45,054 nt of DNA from an uncultured Pelagibacteraceae bacterium (lineage in GTDB: Bacteria; Pseudomonadota; Alphaproteobacteria; Pelagibacterales; Pelagibacteraceae), in assembly GCA_902625715.1 (NCBI GenBank), contig CACOCP010000008.1, positions 1-45,054 on the forward strand, given 5' to 3'. Shown one piece after another: positions 34,212-43,120 of the stretch. Positions within the stretch are counted from its first letter, which is position 1, and each line of letters starts with the position of its first letter. Under the pieces are notes generated by a model that saw only the letters and a program-made list of their open reading frames with translations, did no database searches and had not been told where the DNA came from. The position numbers and the translations under genes are program-made.

Positions 34212-35216
34212 TTATTTTGGTATCCAGTTTTTCCATTTACCTGGATTAGCGTCTTTCCATTCTTTAACTACTTCTTTAAGATCTCTGTTCTTTTGTTTTA
34301 CTTCAACTAACATTACAGCTTGATCAGCATTATCAAACTTCATTTTTTTGAAGAATGCCGCCGCTTTAGCATGTTCTGGTTTTGCAAATGTAGCAGGGTT
34401 ACCATAGTTGAACGTGTAGTCTTTAGCCCAACCAGTTGCAGGCCATGCTGCAGTTCCACAATCTTTCCAGTTATTTGCTTCTGTAAACGAGTCGCAAGTT
34501 TTATGAGCAGGAAGTTGAACACCTACCATGTCGTATGCTCCAAAAAACCAATGTGGCTCCCAAAGATATAATAAAAATGGTTCTTTTCTTTCATAAGCAG
34601 CAACAGCCTCTGCAATCGCAGCAGCTTCTGTTCCAAGCTCATCAGCTTGGAAATCAATTCCTAAAAGATCTAATCTTTTTTGGTCATGACAGTTCCAACC
34701 AGCTACAGGACAACCAATTAGTCTTCCTTTGCCACCAGTTTCGATTGTTGCAAATTTAGCTTTATGTTTATTTAAATCTTTCCAAGTTTTAATTCCTAGA
34801 CTTTCAGCTGCATATCTTGGGATGTAGTAATCAGAAAGACCAATTATTCCAGTTGTACCTAAAAGTTCGACACTTCCATCACCCTCGTAATTGAACATTG
34901 TCTTACCATCATATACAAGTGGTCCTTTCATCATTACCGTGTCTGCTTCGGCATAACTTGGCCAACTTTCGCATGCAAAGTCAATTTCTCCAGCAGCAAT
35001 TGCTTCCCATAAACCTGTTCCAGATGGGAATACAACTCTTTTGACTTTGTATCCTAGTTCTTCCTCTAACATACTTACAGCAACTTGACATGTAATCTCT
35101 CCACCTGTCCAGTCAGCGACTGCTGCAGTCAATCTTTTAGCGTTGGCTTGAGTTAAACCTCCAACTAAAAGAACAAAAGATAATATCAAGGCTGAAATTG
35201 TTTTAGATAATTTCAT
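34212..35216 (-). CDS. Glycine betaine-type ABC substrate-binding protein (OpuAC family)
   Basis: 334 residues. Signal peptide cleaved after about 26 (ANA-K). OpuAC/ProX-like: VADWTGGEITCQVAVSMLEEELGY, FPSGTGLWEAIAAGEIDFACESWPSYAEAD (aromatic betaine cage region), LLYLWEPHWFFGAYDMV, and an EVKQKNRDLKEVVKEWKDANP end. It would capture trimethylammonium or dimethylsulphonium compatible solutes such as glycine betaine, TMAO-type compounds or DMSP; specificity needs binding data. Strong ribosome site (AGAGGAG). Separated from its permease gene by the bisC-like and DmdA-like genes. Confidence 0.9.
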   Translation of the reverse strand: MKLSKTISALILSFVLLVGGLTQANAKRLTAAVADWTGGEITCQVAVSMLEEELGYKVKRVVFPSGTGLWEAIAAGEIDFACESWPSYAEADTVMMKGPLVYDGKTMFNYEGDGSVELLGTTGIIGLSDYYIPRYAAESLGIKTWKDLNKHKAKFATIETGGKGRLIGCPVAGWNCHDQKRLDLLGIDFQADELGTEAAAIAEAVAAYERKEPFLLYLWEPHWFFGAYDMVGVQLPAHKTCDSFTEANNWKDCGTAAWPATGWAKDYTFNYGNPATFAKPEHAKAAAFFKKMKFDNADQAVMLVEVKQKNRDLKEVVKEWKDANPGKWKNWIPK

Positions 35217-35262
35217 TATTTCTCCTCTATTTAATTAATTAAATTTTCATTTTAGTTCAAAA

Positions 35263-35268
35263 ATTATA
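35263..35268 (-). promoter_or_regulatory. Probable -10 of the binding-protein gene
   Basis: Perfect TATAAT (complement of ATTATA) about 47 nt upstream of the opuAC-type ATG, with TTCAAT 18 nt upstream as a weak -35. The 177-nt gap 35217-35393 contains no gene; no recognisable riboswitch. It also holds the GAGGAG ribosome site (complement of 35221-35230 region). Confidence 0.4.
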
Positions 35269-35393
35269 GTTATGTAAACTTATAAAATTGAACCATTAAT
35301 AAGTTATAATGTTAGATTATTTGCTAATTTTAAGCGTAAAAAGTGTGGTCAATTGTTTCAATAACTAAATTATTAAAAAATTTATAACTAAAT

Positions 35394-36569
35394 TTAGGTT
35401 CTCTTTGGAATAGATCTATCCAGGCCTTTAACTATTCTTTTATCATGATCAAAAAAAGGTAATTTAACTACATTACAGTCATGAATTTTACCATTAGGTA
35501 ATTTTAACTTTAACTTTTTACCAGGCCACTCTTTTGGTTCGTGAAATCTTACATATCCAATTCCAAGTTTTAACGTAGGTGAGGGGACACCCGCAGTTAT
35601 ATGACCTACAATATTATCACCTTCCATAACTTTACTTCCTGAGGTAGGAGTATCAGTTGCACAAGTAACTCCAAATAAACATGTACCTTTATTTTTTTTG
35701 GATAAGGCTTCCCTTCCAATAAAATCACCTTTATCCATATTTACAAAAAAACCTAAACCAGCTTCAAATGGTGTCATCGTTGTATCTATATCAGTTAAAT
35801 TTCCAAATATTCCTCCCTCAATTCTTCTTATAGTCATTGCACGAGAGGATGATAGCTCCATCCCGTAAGGTTTCCCACATTCAATAAGATGATCCCAAAG
35901 AGCTAAGTGGTCTGTTTTATAACCATCTGAATAAATTTCAAACCCCAGTTCGTTTGTAAATCCAGTTCTTGAAACATATAGATCTTGTCCTCCAAGATTA
36001 AAAAAACCTGATCGAAAATAAGGCATGCTTTCATCAATATTTCCTTTTGATGCTTTTTTCATAATATCAATTGATGCAGGACCTTGAATTTGCAGAACTC
36101 TTGACTTTGGATCTGATATCTTCACATCAAAATTTTCACTATGTGCTAATAACCAATCTTCAAATGGACCGTCAGCCTGCACATACCAAAATTTATTATC
36201 ACTAAATTTAAAAATTACTCCATCCATAAAAATTCCACCTTGCGGGGTACACGCTAATGAATAATAACCTCTACCTTCTTTAATAGATGAAATTTTTCTT
36301 GTTAATATTTTTTCTAAAAAAGGAATTGCATCTTTACCTGATATCTCTACTGGTTTTTCTGGAACATCAAAAATTAACGCTTTCTGTCTTAGAAGCCAAT
36401 ATTTTTCAATTGCATCTTCTCCTATTGATATTGGAAAATATCTTCCTGCATAAACTCCACGAACCATTTTAGGACTATCTGTTCTTTCAATGTAAGGAGA
36501 TTCTTCAAATCTTCTTGCACTAATTTTAATAGTTTTGTTAAGATCTGATTCTTCTTGTAGATTTCCCAA
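35394..36569 (-). CDS. GcvT-family folate-dependent demethylase, DmdA-like
   Basis: 391 residues. GcvT/T-protein fold that hands a methyl or one-carbon unit to tetrahydrofolate. It parallels SAR11 DmdA in architecture: an N-terminal RR....SP segment, P..FR/Y.E..YW.LR....I.DV....VEI.GKDA in order (here ARRFEESPYIER, YWLLRQKALIFDVPEKPVEISGKDA), then GFTNELGFEIY, RRIEGGIFGN, TPFEAGL and DFIGREAL. However it clearly differs from the canonical DmdA (which I recall as about 369 residues), so it may be a paralogue for another methylated substrate, or a dimethylglycine/sarcosine-type demethylase. Third gene of the minus-strand operon proW-bisC-this gene. Confidence 0.82.
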   Translation of the reverse strand: MGNLQEESDLNKTIKISARRFEESPYIERTDSPKMVRGVYAGRYFPISIGEDAIEKYWLLRQKALIFDVPEKPVEISGKDAIPFLEKILTRKISSIKEGRGYYSLACTPQGGIFMDGVIFKFSDNKFWYVQADGPFEDWLLAHSENFDVKISDPKSRVLQIQGPASIDIMKKASKGNIDESMPYFRSGFFNLGGQDLYVSRTGFTNELGFEIYSDGYKTDHLALWDHLIECGKPYGMELSSSRAMTIRRIEGGIFGNLTDIDTTMTPFEAGLGFFVNMDKGDFIGREALSKKNKGTCLFGVTCATDTPTSGSKVMEGDNIVGHITAGVPSPTLKLGIGYVRFHEPKEWPGKKLKLKLPNGKIHDCNVVKLPFFDHDKRIVKGLDRSIPKRT

Positions 36570-36579
36570 TTTAATCTCT

Positions 36580-38910
36580 TTAATTTGTTTTTGCGTTAGA
36601 TCTTATAATTGAAGGTGGATCAAAGGCAGTTAATTTTGGAAGTTTATCATTATATTTTTCTATCTCAATAAGACAAGAATGTGCAATAGGACCTTGTCCA
36701 AGTTTAGATGTACCTTTGTCGGGTGTTAATACATTTGGATTACCGTGCTTACACATACTTTCATCTTCATCAGGATTTTCTGGATCATACCAAGCACCAG
36801 TACTCATCTGTACTACTCCTTGCATTATATTATTAGTGATTTTTACTCCAGCTAGGCAGGATCCTCTTTCATTAAACAATTTAACCACATCTCCGTCCCT
36901 CAGTTTGCGTTTACTTGCATCAATAGGATTGATTTCAAGAGGCTCTCTCTCGTTTATTTTAAATGACTTACTATACTTTCCATGATCCATTTGACTGTGT
37001 AATTTATTTTTAGGTTGATTTGATATTAAGTGAAGAGGATATTTTTTATCAACTTTACCTAGCCACTCACAAGGTTCGAACCACACTGGGTGTCCTGGAC
37101 AATCATCATAATTAAAATCAGCGACAGTTTTTGAAAAAATTTCAATCTTACCACTTGGTGTATTTAGTGGATTATTTTTTGGATCTTCTCTAAAATCTTT
37201 TAACATTATTGTTGGTTCTGATGGATCATTAATTTTAAACCATTTTTGCTCTCTAAATTTTTTATATTTAGGCATTTCAATATTTGCTACCGAAGCCCTT
37301 TCAAATGTTTGGTTATAAATCCATTCTTGCCACTCATCTTCACTTCTTCCTTGTGTAAATTTTTCTTCAATACCCATTTTTTTTGCAATATTTTTAAATA
37401 TTTCAAAATCATTTTTAGATTGTCCATAAGGTTCAATTATTTTATCCATAGATACAACAAATGGATCTCTAGGTGTCATCATTATGTCATTTCTTTCAAG
37501 AGGAGTGGTGCAAGGTAGAACAATATCAGATCTTTTTGCAAGTGTATTCCAACACCATTCGTTTGAAATTATTGTATCTGGTTTTTGCCACGCCTTAACA
37601 AGTCTATTTAAATCTTGATGATGATGAAAAGGATTTCCACCAGCCCAATAAACAATTTTTGTGTCAGGATAAACGTATGTTTTTCCATTAAAATCAAATT
37701 TTTTACCTGGTTGGAGTAGAAGATCACTTATTCTAGCAACTGGTATAAAATTTTCTATTTCATTTTCTGTTTGTGGAAAAGCTGCTCCAGGTAGAACTCT
37801 AAATTGACCACCTATAAAATTAGTAGCGCTATAACCAAAGCCAAATCCGCCTCCTGGTAATCCGATTTGACCAATCATTGAAGCAAGCATAATAGCCATC
37901 CAAAAAGGTTGTTCGCCATGATCTTGTCTCGTTAATGACCAACTAATGGAAATCATACTTCTTTTTTTTGAAATTTTTATGGCCAGTTCTTTAATTTTAG
38001 ACACAGAAATATTGCAAATAGCTGAAGCCCATTCAGCATTTTTTTCAACACCATCATTTTTTCCTAAAAGATATGGTAAAAATTTATCAAAACCTTCAGT
38101 ATATTTTTTTAAAAAGGCAGTATCACTAAGTCCTTCAGAATAAATTGTATGTGCTAAACCTAACATTAAAGCAGTATCTGTATTAGGTCTTGCTGCAATC
38201 CATTCACCATTTACTTCACTCATTAAGTCAGATTTCAATGGACTGATATTAATAAATTCTATACCTAAATTTGCTGAATCAATTAGATTTTCTTTTTGAT
38301 AATGATGTCCTGTGCCACCCTGAGAAATTTGACCATTCTTGATTGGAATTCCACCAAAACACAGAAAAACTTCAGTATTTTTTTTTATTGAGTCCCAACT
38401 TGTACAAGTATCCAGGTAAGCGCGATAACTTCCAAGAATATGTGGAACCATCGCTTCTGCAGCAGCGAAACTATAAGTAAATTTTGATCTAGTATATCCA
38501 CCAACACAATTTAAAAATCTGTGTAATTGACTTTGAGCATGATGAAATCTCCCAGCACTTGCCCATCCATATGAACCACCGAATATAGATGCGTTACCAT
38601 ATTTTTCTTTTACTCTATTAATTTCGTTTGCTACAAGTTCCTCTGCTCTGTCCCAACTTACTTCGACAAATGGTTCAATACCTCTTAGATTATTTTTTGT
38701 TCCTGGACCTCCTTCTAACCAACTTTTTCTAACCATTGGCTTATCTATTCGTGTTGGTCCATCAAGAATATCAATTATTCCTGATGCTATGGGAGAAGGA
38801 TCTTTGTCATATTCCCATCCAATAAGTTCTCTGAGCTTTCCATTTTTAACTTTGGCCCTGTAAGTTCCCCAGTGGTTGCTTGTTAAAGGCAGACCTTTAT
38901 CTTTGGTCAT
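36580..38910 (-). CDS. Cytoplasmic molybdopterin S/N-oxide reductase (BisC/DMSO reductase family)
   Basis: 776 residues, the same length as E. coli BisC (777) and without a Tat signal, so cytoplasmic. No N-terminal CxxCxxxC [4Fe-4S] ligands, a hallmark of type III DMSO reductases (BisC, TorA, DorA). GGSYGWASAGRFHH puts Ser118 at the position of the molybdenum-ligand Ser (Ser147 in Rhodobacter DMSO reductase). Later SYSFAAAEAMVPHILG, GGIPIKNGQ, ISWSLTRQDHGEQPFW and the C-terminal molydop-binding domain from about 640. Physiological substrate could be methionine- or biotin-sulphoxide, DMSO, TMAO or a sulphoxide/sulphoxonium osmolyte. Coupled (1-nt gap) to the permease gene, 10 nt before the DmdA-like gene. 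Confidence 0.88.
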   Translation of the reverse strand: MTKDKGLPLTSNHWGTYRAKVKNGKLRELIGWEYDKDPSPIASGIIDILDGPTRIDKPMVRKSWLEGGPGTKNNLRGIEPFVEVSWDRAEELVANEINRVKEKYGNASIFGGSYGWASAGRFHHAQSQLHRFLNCVGGYTRSKFTYSFAAAEAMVPHILGSYRAYLDTCTSWDSIKKNTEVFLCFGGIPIKNGQISQGGTGHHYQKENLIDSANLGIEFINISPLKSDLMSEVNGEWIAARPNTDTALMLGLAHTIYSEGLSDTAFLKKYTEGFDKFLPYLLGKNDGVEKNAEWASAICNISVSKIKELAIKISKKRSMISISWSLTRQDHGEQPFWMAIMLASMIGQIGLPGGGFGFGYSATNFIGGQFRVLPGAAFPQTENEIENFIPVARISDLLLQPGKKFDFNGKTYVYPDTKIVYWAGGNPFHHHQDLNRLVKAWQKPDTIISNEWCWNTLAKRSDIVLPCTTPLERNDIMMTPRDPFVVSMDKIIEPYGQSKNDFEIFKNIAKKMGIEEKFTQGRSEDEWQEWIYNQTFERASVANIEMPKYKKFREQKWFKINDPSEPTIMLKDFREDPKNNPLNTPSGKIEIFSKTVADFNYDDCPGHPVWFEPCEWLGKVDKKYPLHLISNQPKNKLHSQMDHGKYSKSFKINEREPLEINPIDASKRKLRDGDVVKLFNERGSCLAGVKITNNIMQGVVQMSTGAWYDPENPDEDESMCKHGNPNVLTPDKGTSKLGQGPIAHSCLIEIEKYNDKLPKLTAFDPPSIIRSNAKTN

Positions 38911-38911
38911 A

Positions 38912-41038
38912 CTAATTTGCGTCTAAGCCAAGTGCTTGTCTTTGTTTTTTTGTCCAGGCTAAAGTTATCCGATCAATTATTATAGCTAAAAGAACTATTC
39001 CTATACCCGCTGCTAAACCTCTTCCGGTATCTGATCTTGCTAAACCATTAAAAACCTCTAAACCTAATCCTTTACCACCAATCAGCGGTGTTACGATCTG
39101 CATTGCAAAAGCCATTACAACTGTTTGATTAAAACCTATAACTAAACTTGGAACAGCTAATGGAAACTTAATTTTTTTCAAGGTTTGAAAAAGTGTTCCT
39201 CCGAAAGATCTTGATACCTCTGAATATGTGCCTGATACTTGTGTTAATCCTAATGCGGTTAGTCTTATTATTGGTGGTATAGCGTATATGACTGTTGCAA
39301 GTACAGCTGAAACTATTCCTCCACCAAAAAACATTAAAACTGGTATCAAATAACAAAAATATGGAAGAGTTTGCATTGCATCTAGCACAACATTTAAAAC
39401 TTCCTTAAATCTTTGATTATAAGATGCGATAATCCCAAGCGGAACACCTATTGCAAAACACAAAACAACTGAAACTAAAACTGATGAAAGAGTTATCATT
39501 GATTGTGGCCAAATTCCACAAGCACCAATAAACAAAAGTAGTAATGCTGTAATAACTGCAAATCTTAAACCAACTGTAAAATAGCCAATCGCAACAAAAA
39601 CACTCATAGTATACCACCAAGGAATATGTGTTAAGAATGTATCAAGTGGTCTTAGTAAATTTAGATACACAAAAGCTCTTAAGCCCTTTGCAAACGCTAT
39701 GAAACCAGGATTAACAGTTAATGATTTAACTCCATCTGCAATAGGTTGCCTGATTGATAATTTCCATTCTTCAGGGAATGTCCCAATTGATATTAAGTAG
39801 CTGTCAATTAATGAAATTATTAAAAAAACTATAAAAGATGGTATGATATAATATCTTTTACTTAAAAAATCTCTTAAATCCTCAGCAAAGTCTTTATTAA
39901 AAAATAAAAAAATATTCCTAAAAACTATAGCAATAAAATTAGTTATATTTGTACAGACTAAATTTACAACAAAATGTAAATACAACAGAGGTTTTTCAAT
40001 AAATCTTGCGACTTGAAATTTTTCCCAACTTTGTGGCAAAAGATAAAATTCTTGTACATCTGATGGCAGCGTATCTTTTTGCTTTGTTAATGACATGCTA
40101 AATCTATCAAACATAATTGCCATAAATAATATACATAAACCACCTTCCATAGCCCAACCAACGTCGAGATTTCTAATTGCTAACCATACTTGACCACCAA
40201 TACCCTCTGCACCAATAAAGCAAGCCAGAACGACCAAAGCTAGTGCCATCATAATTACCTGATTAATTCCCATCATTATACTTGGTAAGGATAATGGAAT
40301 TTTTATTTTAAACAGCAATTGCAATTTACTAGATCCAAAAGATGTTGCAGATTCAATTGTATCCTTTGAAACTTGTCTTATGCCTGAATTTGTTAATCTA
40401 ATTACAGGGGGCATTGCATAAATCATAGTTGCTAAGATCGCGGGGGCACCTCCTATACCAAAAAAGAATAATGCAGGAAATAAATAGACAAATGCAGGCA
40501 TTACCTGCATTGTATCTAATATAGGTTTCATAAAACCATCAAAGCGATCACTTTGTGAGCACAACACACCAAGAATGACACCGAAAAAAACACACAACAA
40601 TACTGATAAACCCATGAGAGCAACCGTTTGAAGTGATTCATCCCACATTCCAACAGCACCCCAAAAGTAAATTACAAATAAAGAATACAATCCTAACCTT
40701 AGTCCTCCAGCTATTAAGCACGGTAAAAATATTATTGATGCTATTAATAACCAAGGTGAGTCAATTAAGAAATCTTCTAAAAAATAATATCCAGATTTAA
40801 TATATCCCGCTATAATTTTTGTAACCCATCTATAATTTTTCTTTAAATAGTCCTCTCCATCATTAACCCAAGCCGTAAATGTGAATTCATCAGTCACAAC
40901 TTTAGGAAGTTTTGACGGTCCCTCGCTTTGATTAGATAAAAAAAGCGCAATTATAAAGACTAATAATATTAATGAATAAGTCAGGATACTCTTTGTGGAG
41001 TTAGATTTATTAATAACTACAGTTTGTTCAGAAGACAT
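38912..41038 (-). CDS. Glycine betaine-type ABC permease, two ProW-like domains fused
   Basis: 708 residues, about 15-16 membrane helices. Two complete ProW/OpuAB-like permease halves: first about 125-300 (LILDTMQVMPAFVYLFPALFFFG, EGIGGQVW), second about 475-690 (VVLDAMQTLPYFCYLIPVLMFFGG, GGKGLGLEVFNG). Both have the EAA-type ATPase-contact region (TSFGSSKLQLLFKIKIPLS; RSFGGTLFQTLKKIKFPLA). A single polypeptide would replace the usual ProW homodimer. Divergent from the ATPase gene, with the operator-like dyad between. Confidence 0.9.
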   Translation of the reverse strand: MSSEQTVVINKSNSTKSILTYSLILLVFIIALFLSNQSEGPSKLPKVVTDEFTFTAWVNDGEDYLKKNYRWVTKIIAGYIKSGYYFLEDFLIDSPWLLIASIIFLPCLIAGGLRLGLYSLFVIYFWGAVGMWDESLQTVALMGLSVLLCVFFGVILGVLCSQSDRFDGFMKPILDTMQVMPAFVYLFPALFFFGIGGAPAILATMIYAMPPVIRLTNSGIRQVSKDTIESATSFGSSKLQLLFKIKIPLSLPSIMMGINQVIMMALALVVLACFIGAEGIGGQVWLAIRNLDVGWAMEGGLCILFMAIMFDRFSMSLTKQKDTLPSDVQEFYLLPQSWEKFQVARFIEKPLLYLHFVVNLVCTNITNFIAIVFRNIFLFFNKDFAEDLRDFLSKRYYIIPSFIVFLIISLIDSYLISIGTFPEEWKLSIRQPIADGVKSLTVNPGFIAFAKGLRAFVYLNLLRPLDTFLTHIPWWYTMSVFVAIGYFTVGLRFAVITALLLLFIGACGIWPQSMITLSSVLVSVVLCFAIGVPLGIIASYNQRFKEVLNVVLDAMQTLPYFCYLIPVLMFFGGGIVSAVLATVIYAIPPIIRLTALGLTQVSGTYSEVSRSFGGTLFQTLKKIKFPLAVPSLVIGFNQTVVMAFAMQIVTPLIGGKGLGLEVFNGLARSDTGRGLAAGIGIVLLAIIIDRITLAWTKKQRQALGLDAN

Positions 41039-41061
41039 AAATTGTTTAATTTAAATAAATA

Positions 41062-41082
41062 ATTTTACTTTTAAAGTAAAAT
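41062..41082. promoter_or_regulatory. 21-bp perfect dyad between permease and ATPase genes (candidate operator)
   Basis: ATTTTACTTT-T-AAAGTAAAAT: two 10-nt arms around one T, 23 nt upstream of the permease start and 27 nt upstream of the ATPase start. The ACTTT/AAAGT core rises above simple A/T runs. Symmetry and placement between divergent transport genes suggest a shared regulator-binding site. Confidence 0.45.
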
Positions 41083-41109
41083 ATTGTCTATTTCATATTA
41101 ACTTATTTA

Positions 41110-42156
41110 ATGTCTACAGAACAAAAAATCACTTGCTCGAATATCTGGAAGTTATTTGGTCCTGATGAAAAGAGAATAATCAAAAATTTAGACAAAAATT
41201 TATCAATCAAAGAAGTTCAAGAAAAAACAGGACATGTTGTTGCTGTTAAAGATGTAAGTTTTTCAATTGTAAAAGGTGAAACTTTTGTTGTGATGGGTCT
41301 TTCAGGAAGTGGTAAATCTACTTTAGTAAGATGTATTTCAAGATTAATAGAGCCAACTTCTGGAACTGTCAGAATGGATGATACAGATGTTACAAAAATG
41401 AGTAACAGCGAACTTTTAGATCTTAGAAGAAATAAGATGAGCATGGTCTTTCAACATTTTGGATTATTCCCACATCGGACTGTAATTGAAAATATTGGAT
41501 ATGGATTGGAAATTAGAGGAAGCAAAAAGCAAGATCGAATAGAAAAATCAATGGAAGTTTTAAAAATGGTGGGACTAGAGGGGTGGCATAATAATTACCC
41601 AAGAGAATTATCTGGAGGTATGCAGCAAAGAGTAGGTTTAGCTAGGGCGCTTGCTGTAGATCCAGAGATTTTAATTTTTGATGAACCTTTTTCTGCATTA
41701 GATCCTTTAATTAGAAGAGAGATGCAGGATGAATTACTTAAAATCCAAGATAAACTACAAAAAACTATGGTTTTTATTACTCACGATTTTCTAGAGGCAA
41801 TTAAAATGGGAGACCATATAGCAATAATGAAAGATGGAGAAGTTTCACAAGTTGGAACACCAGAAGAAATTGTTGCAAACCCTATCGATCAATATGTTAA
41901 GGATTTTTGTGAGGATGTTCCGAAGTATAAAGTTTTGAGCGCTGGAAAAGTTATGAGAAAAGAATGCTGTGATGATACAAAAAAACTTTATTCATCAAAA
42001 TCCGATTGTATTCCTGATAATTCTAAAATCGAGACCTTGATTGATAAACTTGTGGATACGGATAAAAAATTTCCAGTTATTTGTAATCAAACTGGAGATC
42101 TTCTAGGAGAAATTGACCGTTCTATTGTAATGAAATCAATGAAGTCTGCTAGTTAA
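41110..42156 (+). CDS. Glycine betaine-type ABC ATPase (ProV/OpuAA family)
   Basis: 348 residues. Walker A GLSGSGKST (about 62-70), Q-loop FQHFGLFPH, signature LSGGMQQRVGLARAL (about 167-181), Walker B ILIFDEPFSALDP (about 188-200), H-loop ITHDF. The N-terminal extension and FGPDEK-type opening match ProV, where the family's MSM-like insertion lies ahead of Walker A. The C-terminal about 80 residues (LSAGKVMRKECCDD...FPVICNQTGDLLGEIDR) are a shortened, Cys-containing CBS region; ProV is normally about 400 residues with two CBS domains that sense ionic strength. Convergent overlap of 8 nt with the DMT gene. Confidence 0.92.
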   Translation: MSTEQKITCSNIWKLFGPDEKRIIKNLDKNLSIKEVQEKTGHVVAVKDVSFSIVKGETFVVMGLSGSGKSTLVRCISRLIEPTSGTVRMDDTDVTKMSNSELLDLRRNKMSMVFQHFGLFPHRTVIENIGYGLEIRGSKKQDRIEKSMEVLKMVGLEGWHNNYPRELSGGMQQRVGLARALAVDPEILIFDEPFSALDPLIRREMQDELLKIQDKLQKTMVFITHDFLEAIKMGDHIAIMKDGEVSQVGTPEEIVANPIDQYVKDFCEDVPKYKVLSAGKVMRKECCDDTKKLYSSKSDCIPDNSKIETLIDKLVDTDKKFPVICNQTGDLLGEIDRSIVMKSMKSAS

Positions 42157-43081
42157 TTTGTTTATTTCCTTTAATACTTTTTTCATTAACTTTGTCCCTC
42201 CAAATTATTATCATACCTGCTAATATTATTGCTATTACTCCAGGAAAAAGTTGAGACCAAGGTGCTTCATTAAAAAAAATCCATCCTAATATAAATGATG
42301 ATGGTATTCCTAAATATTCAAATGATGCCATTTTACTCGCAGTTATTAATCTATAGGAAAAAATAAATAATATGGCAGCACTTCCACCAAGTATTCCTGT
42401 TAAAGTCATAAGAAAAAAATCCTGAAAATTTTTTATATCTTGATGACCAGTTGTAACAATAAATAATATTATGCCACCTAAAACATTAAAGATTAAAGTA
42501 TAGAGTTGAATTTTTGCTGTAGAGTGTCCTTCAGGAATAAATTTTAAAATTATAACTGACATAGCCCATGCTATTGCAGTTAATATTGGAAATATTGAGT
42601 AAAAATTAAAAATATCACTTGTTGGCTTCATAATCATTATCACACCAAGAAAGCCAACAAATATTGCCGACCATCTGTAAATTCCAACTTTGTCATTCAA
42701 AAAAAAAATAGAGAGAATAACTATAAAAAAAGGTGATGAAAAAGTTAGTGTCATGGCAGTAGCAAATTGAAGGTTAATAACTGATATAAATACGAAAATA
42801 TTCATAGCTAAAAAACAAATACCTCTCATTAAACTTAGGGATATAAATTTCTTACTAAGATTTTGAAATATCGAAAAATATTCTTTTGTAAATAAAATCA
42901 ACACAATTAAAGGTATTACTCCAGCTACATTCCTGAATACGGCTAATTGAAAAACACTGTAATCATCCCCTAAAAATTTTATAACTACCATATATAAATC
43001 AACACAAAGTATTGCCATTAACATTGTAATTATTGCTAAGTAAGTTTTCTTGATATCTACTTTTTCTGATGAAATATTCAT
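42149..43081 (-). CDS. DMT-superfamily transporter with two EamA domains
   Basis: 310 residues, about 10 helices in two EamA repeats: LAVFRNVAGVIPLIVLILF and QFATAMTLTFSSPFFIVILSIFF in the first; ILTAIAWAMSVIILKFI, GGSAAILFIFSYRLITASKMASFEYLGIPSSFILGWIFFNEAP in the second. Member of the RhaT/EamA drug/metabolite transporter group; substrate unknown. Ends 8 nt inside the convergent ATPase gene. Confidence 0.87.
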   Translation of the reverse strand: MNISSEKVDIKKTYLAIITMLMAILCVDLYMVVIKFLGDDYSVFQLAVFRNVAGVIPLIVLILFTKEYFSIFQNLSKKFISLSLMRGICFLAMNIFVFISVINLQFATAMTLTFSSPFFIVILSIFFLNDKVGIYRWSAIFVGFLGVIMIMKPTSDIFNFYSIFPILTAIAWAMSVIILKFIPEGHSTAKIQLYTLIFNVLGGIILFIVTTGHQDIKNFQDFFLMTLTGILGGSAAILFIFSYRLITASKMASFEYLGIPSSFILGWIFFNEAPWSQLFPGVIAIILAGMIIIWRDKVNEKSIKGNKQIN

Positions 43082-43120
43082 ATATAATCTTTATAAGATT
43101 TTATAAACCATGGAAATTAA

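Noticed and set aside
35255-35293. GTTCAA...TTGAAC inverted repeat around the TATAAT upstream of the opuAC-type gene
   Set aside because: Only 6-bp arms with a 27-nt centre and poor inner pairing; too weak to call an operator.
35217-35393. Possible glycine or SAM riboswitch in the gap before the transporter and one-carbon genes
   Set aside because: No conserved GC-rich paired elements typical of those riboswitches are visible; the gap is nearly all A/T.
43086-43100. AATCTT-TAT-AAGATT between the DMT and alcohol dehydrogenase genes
   Set aside because: Six-bp arms only, and AT-rich; not distinguishable from background.
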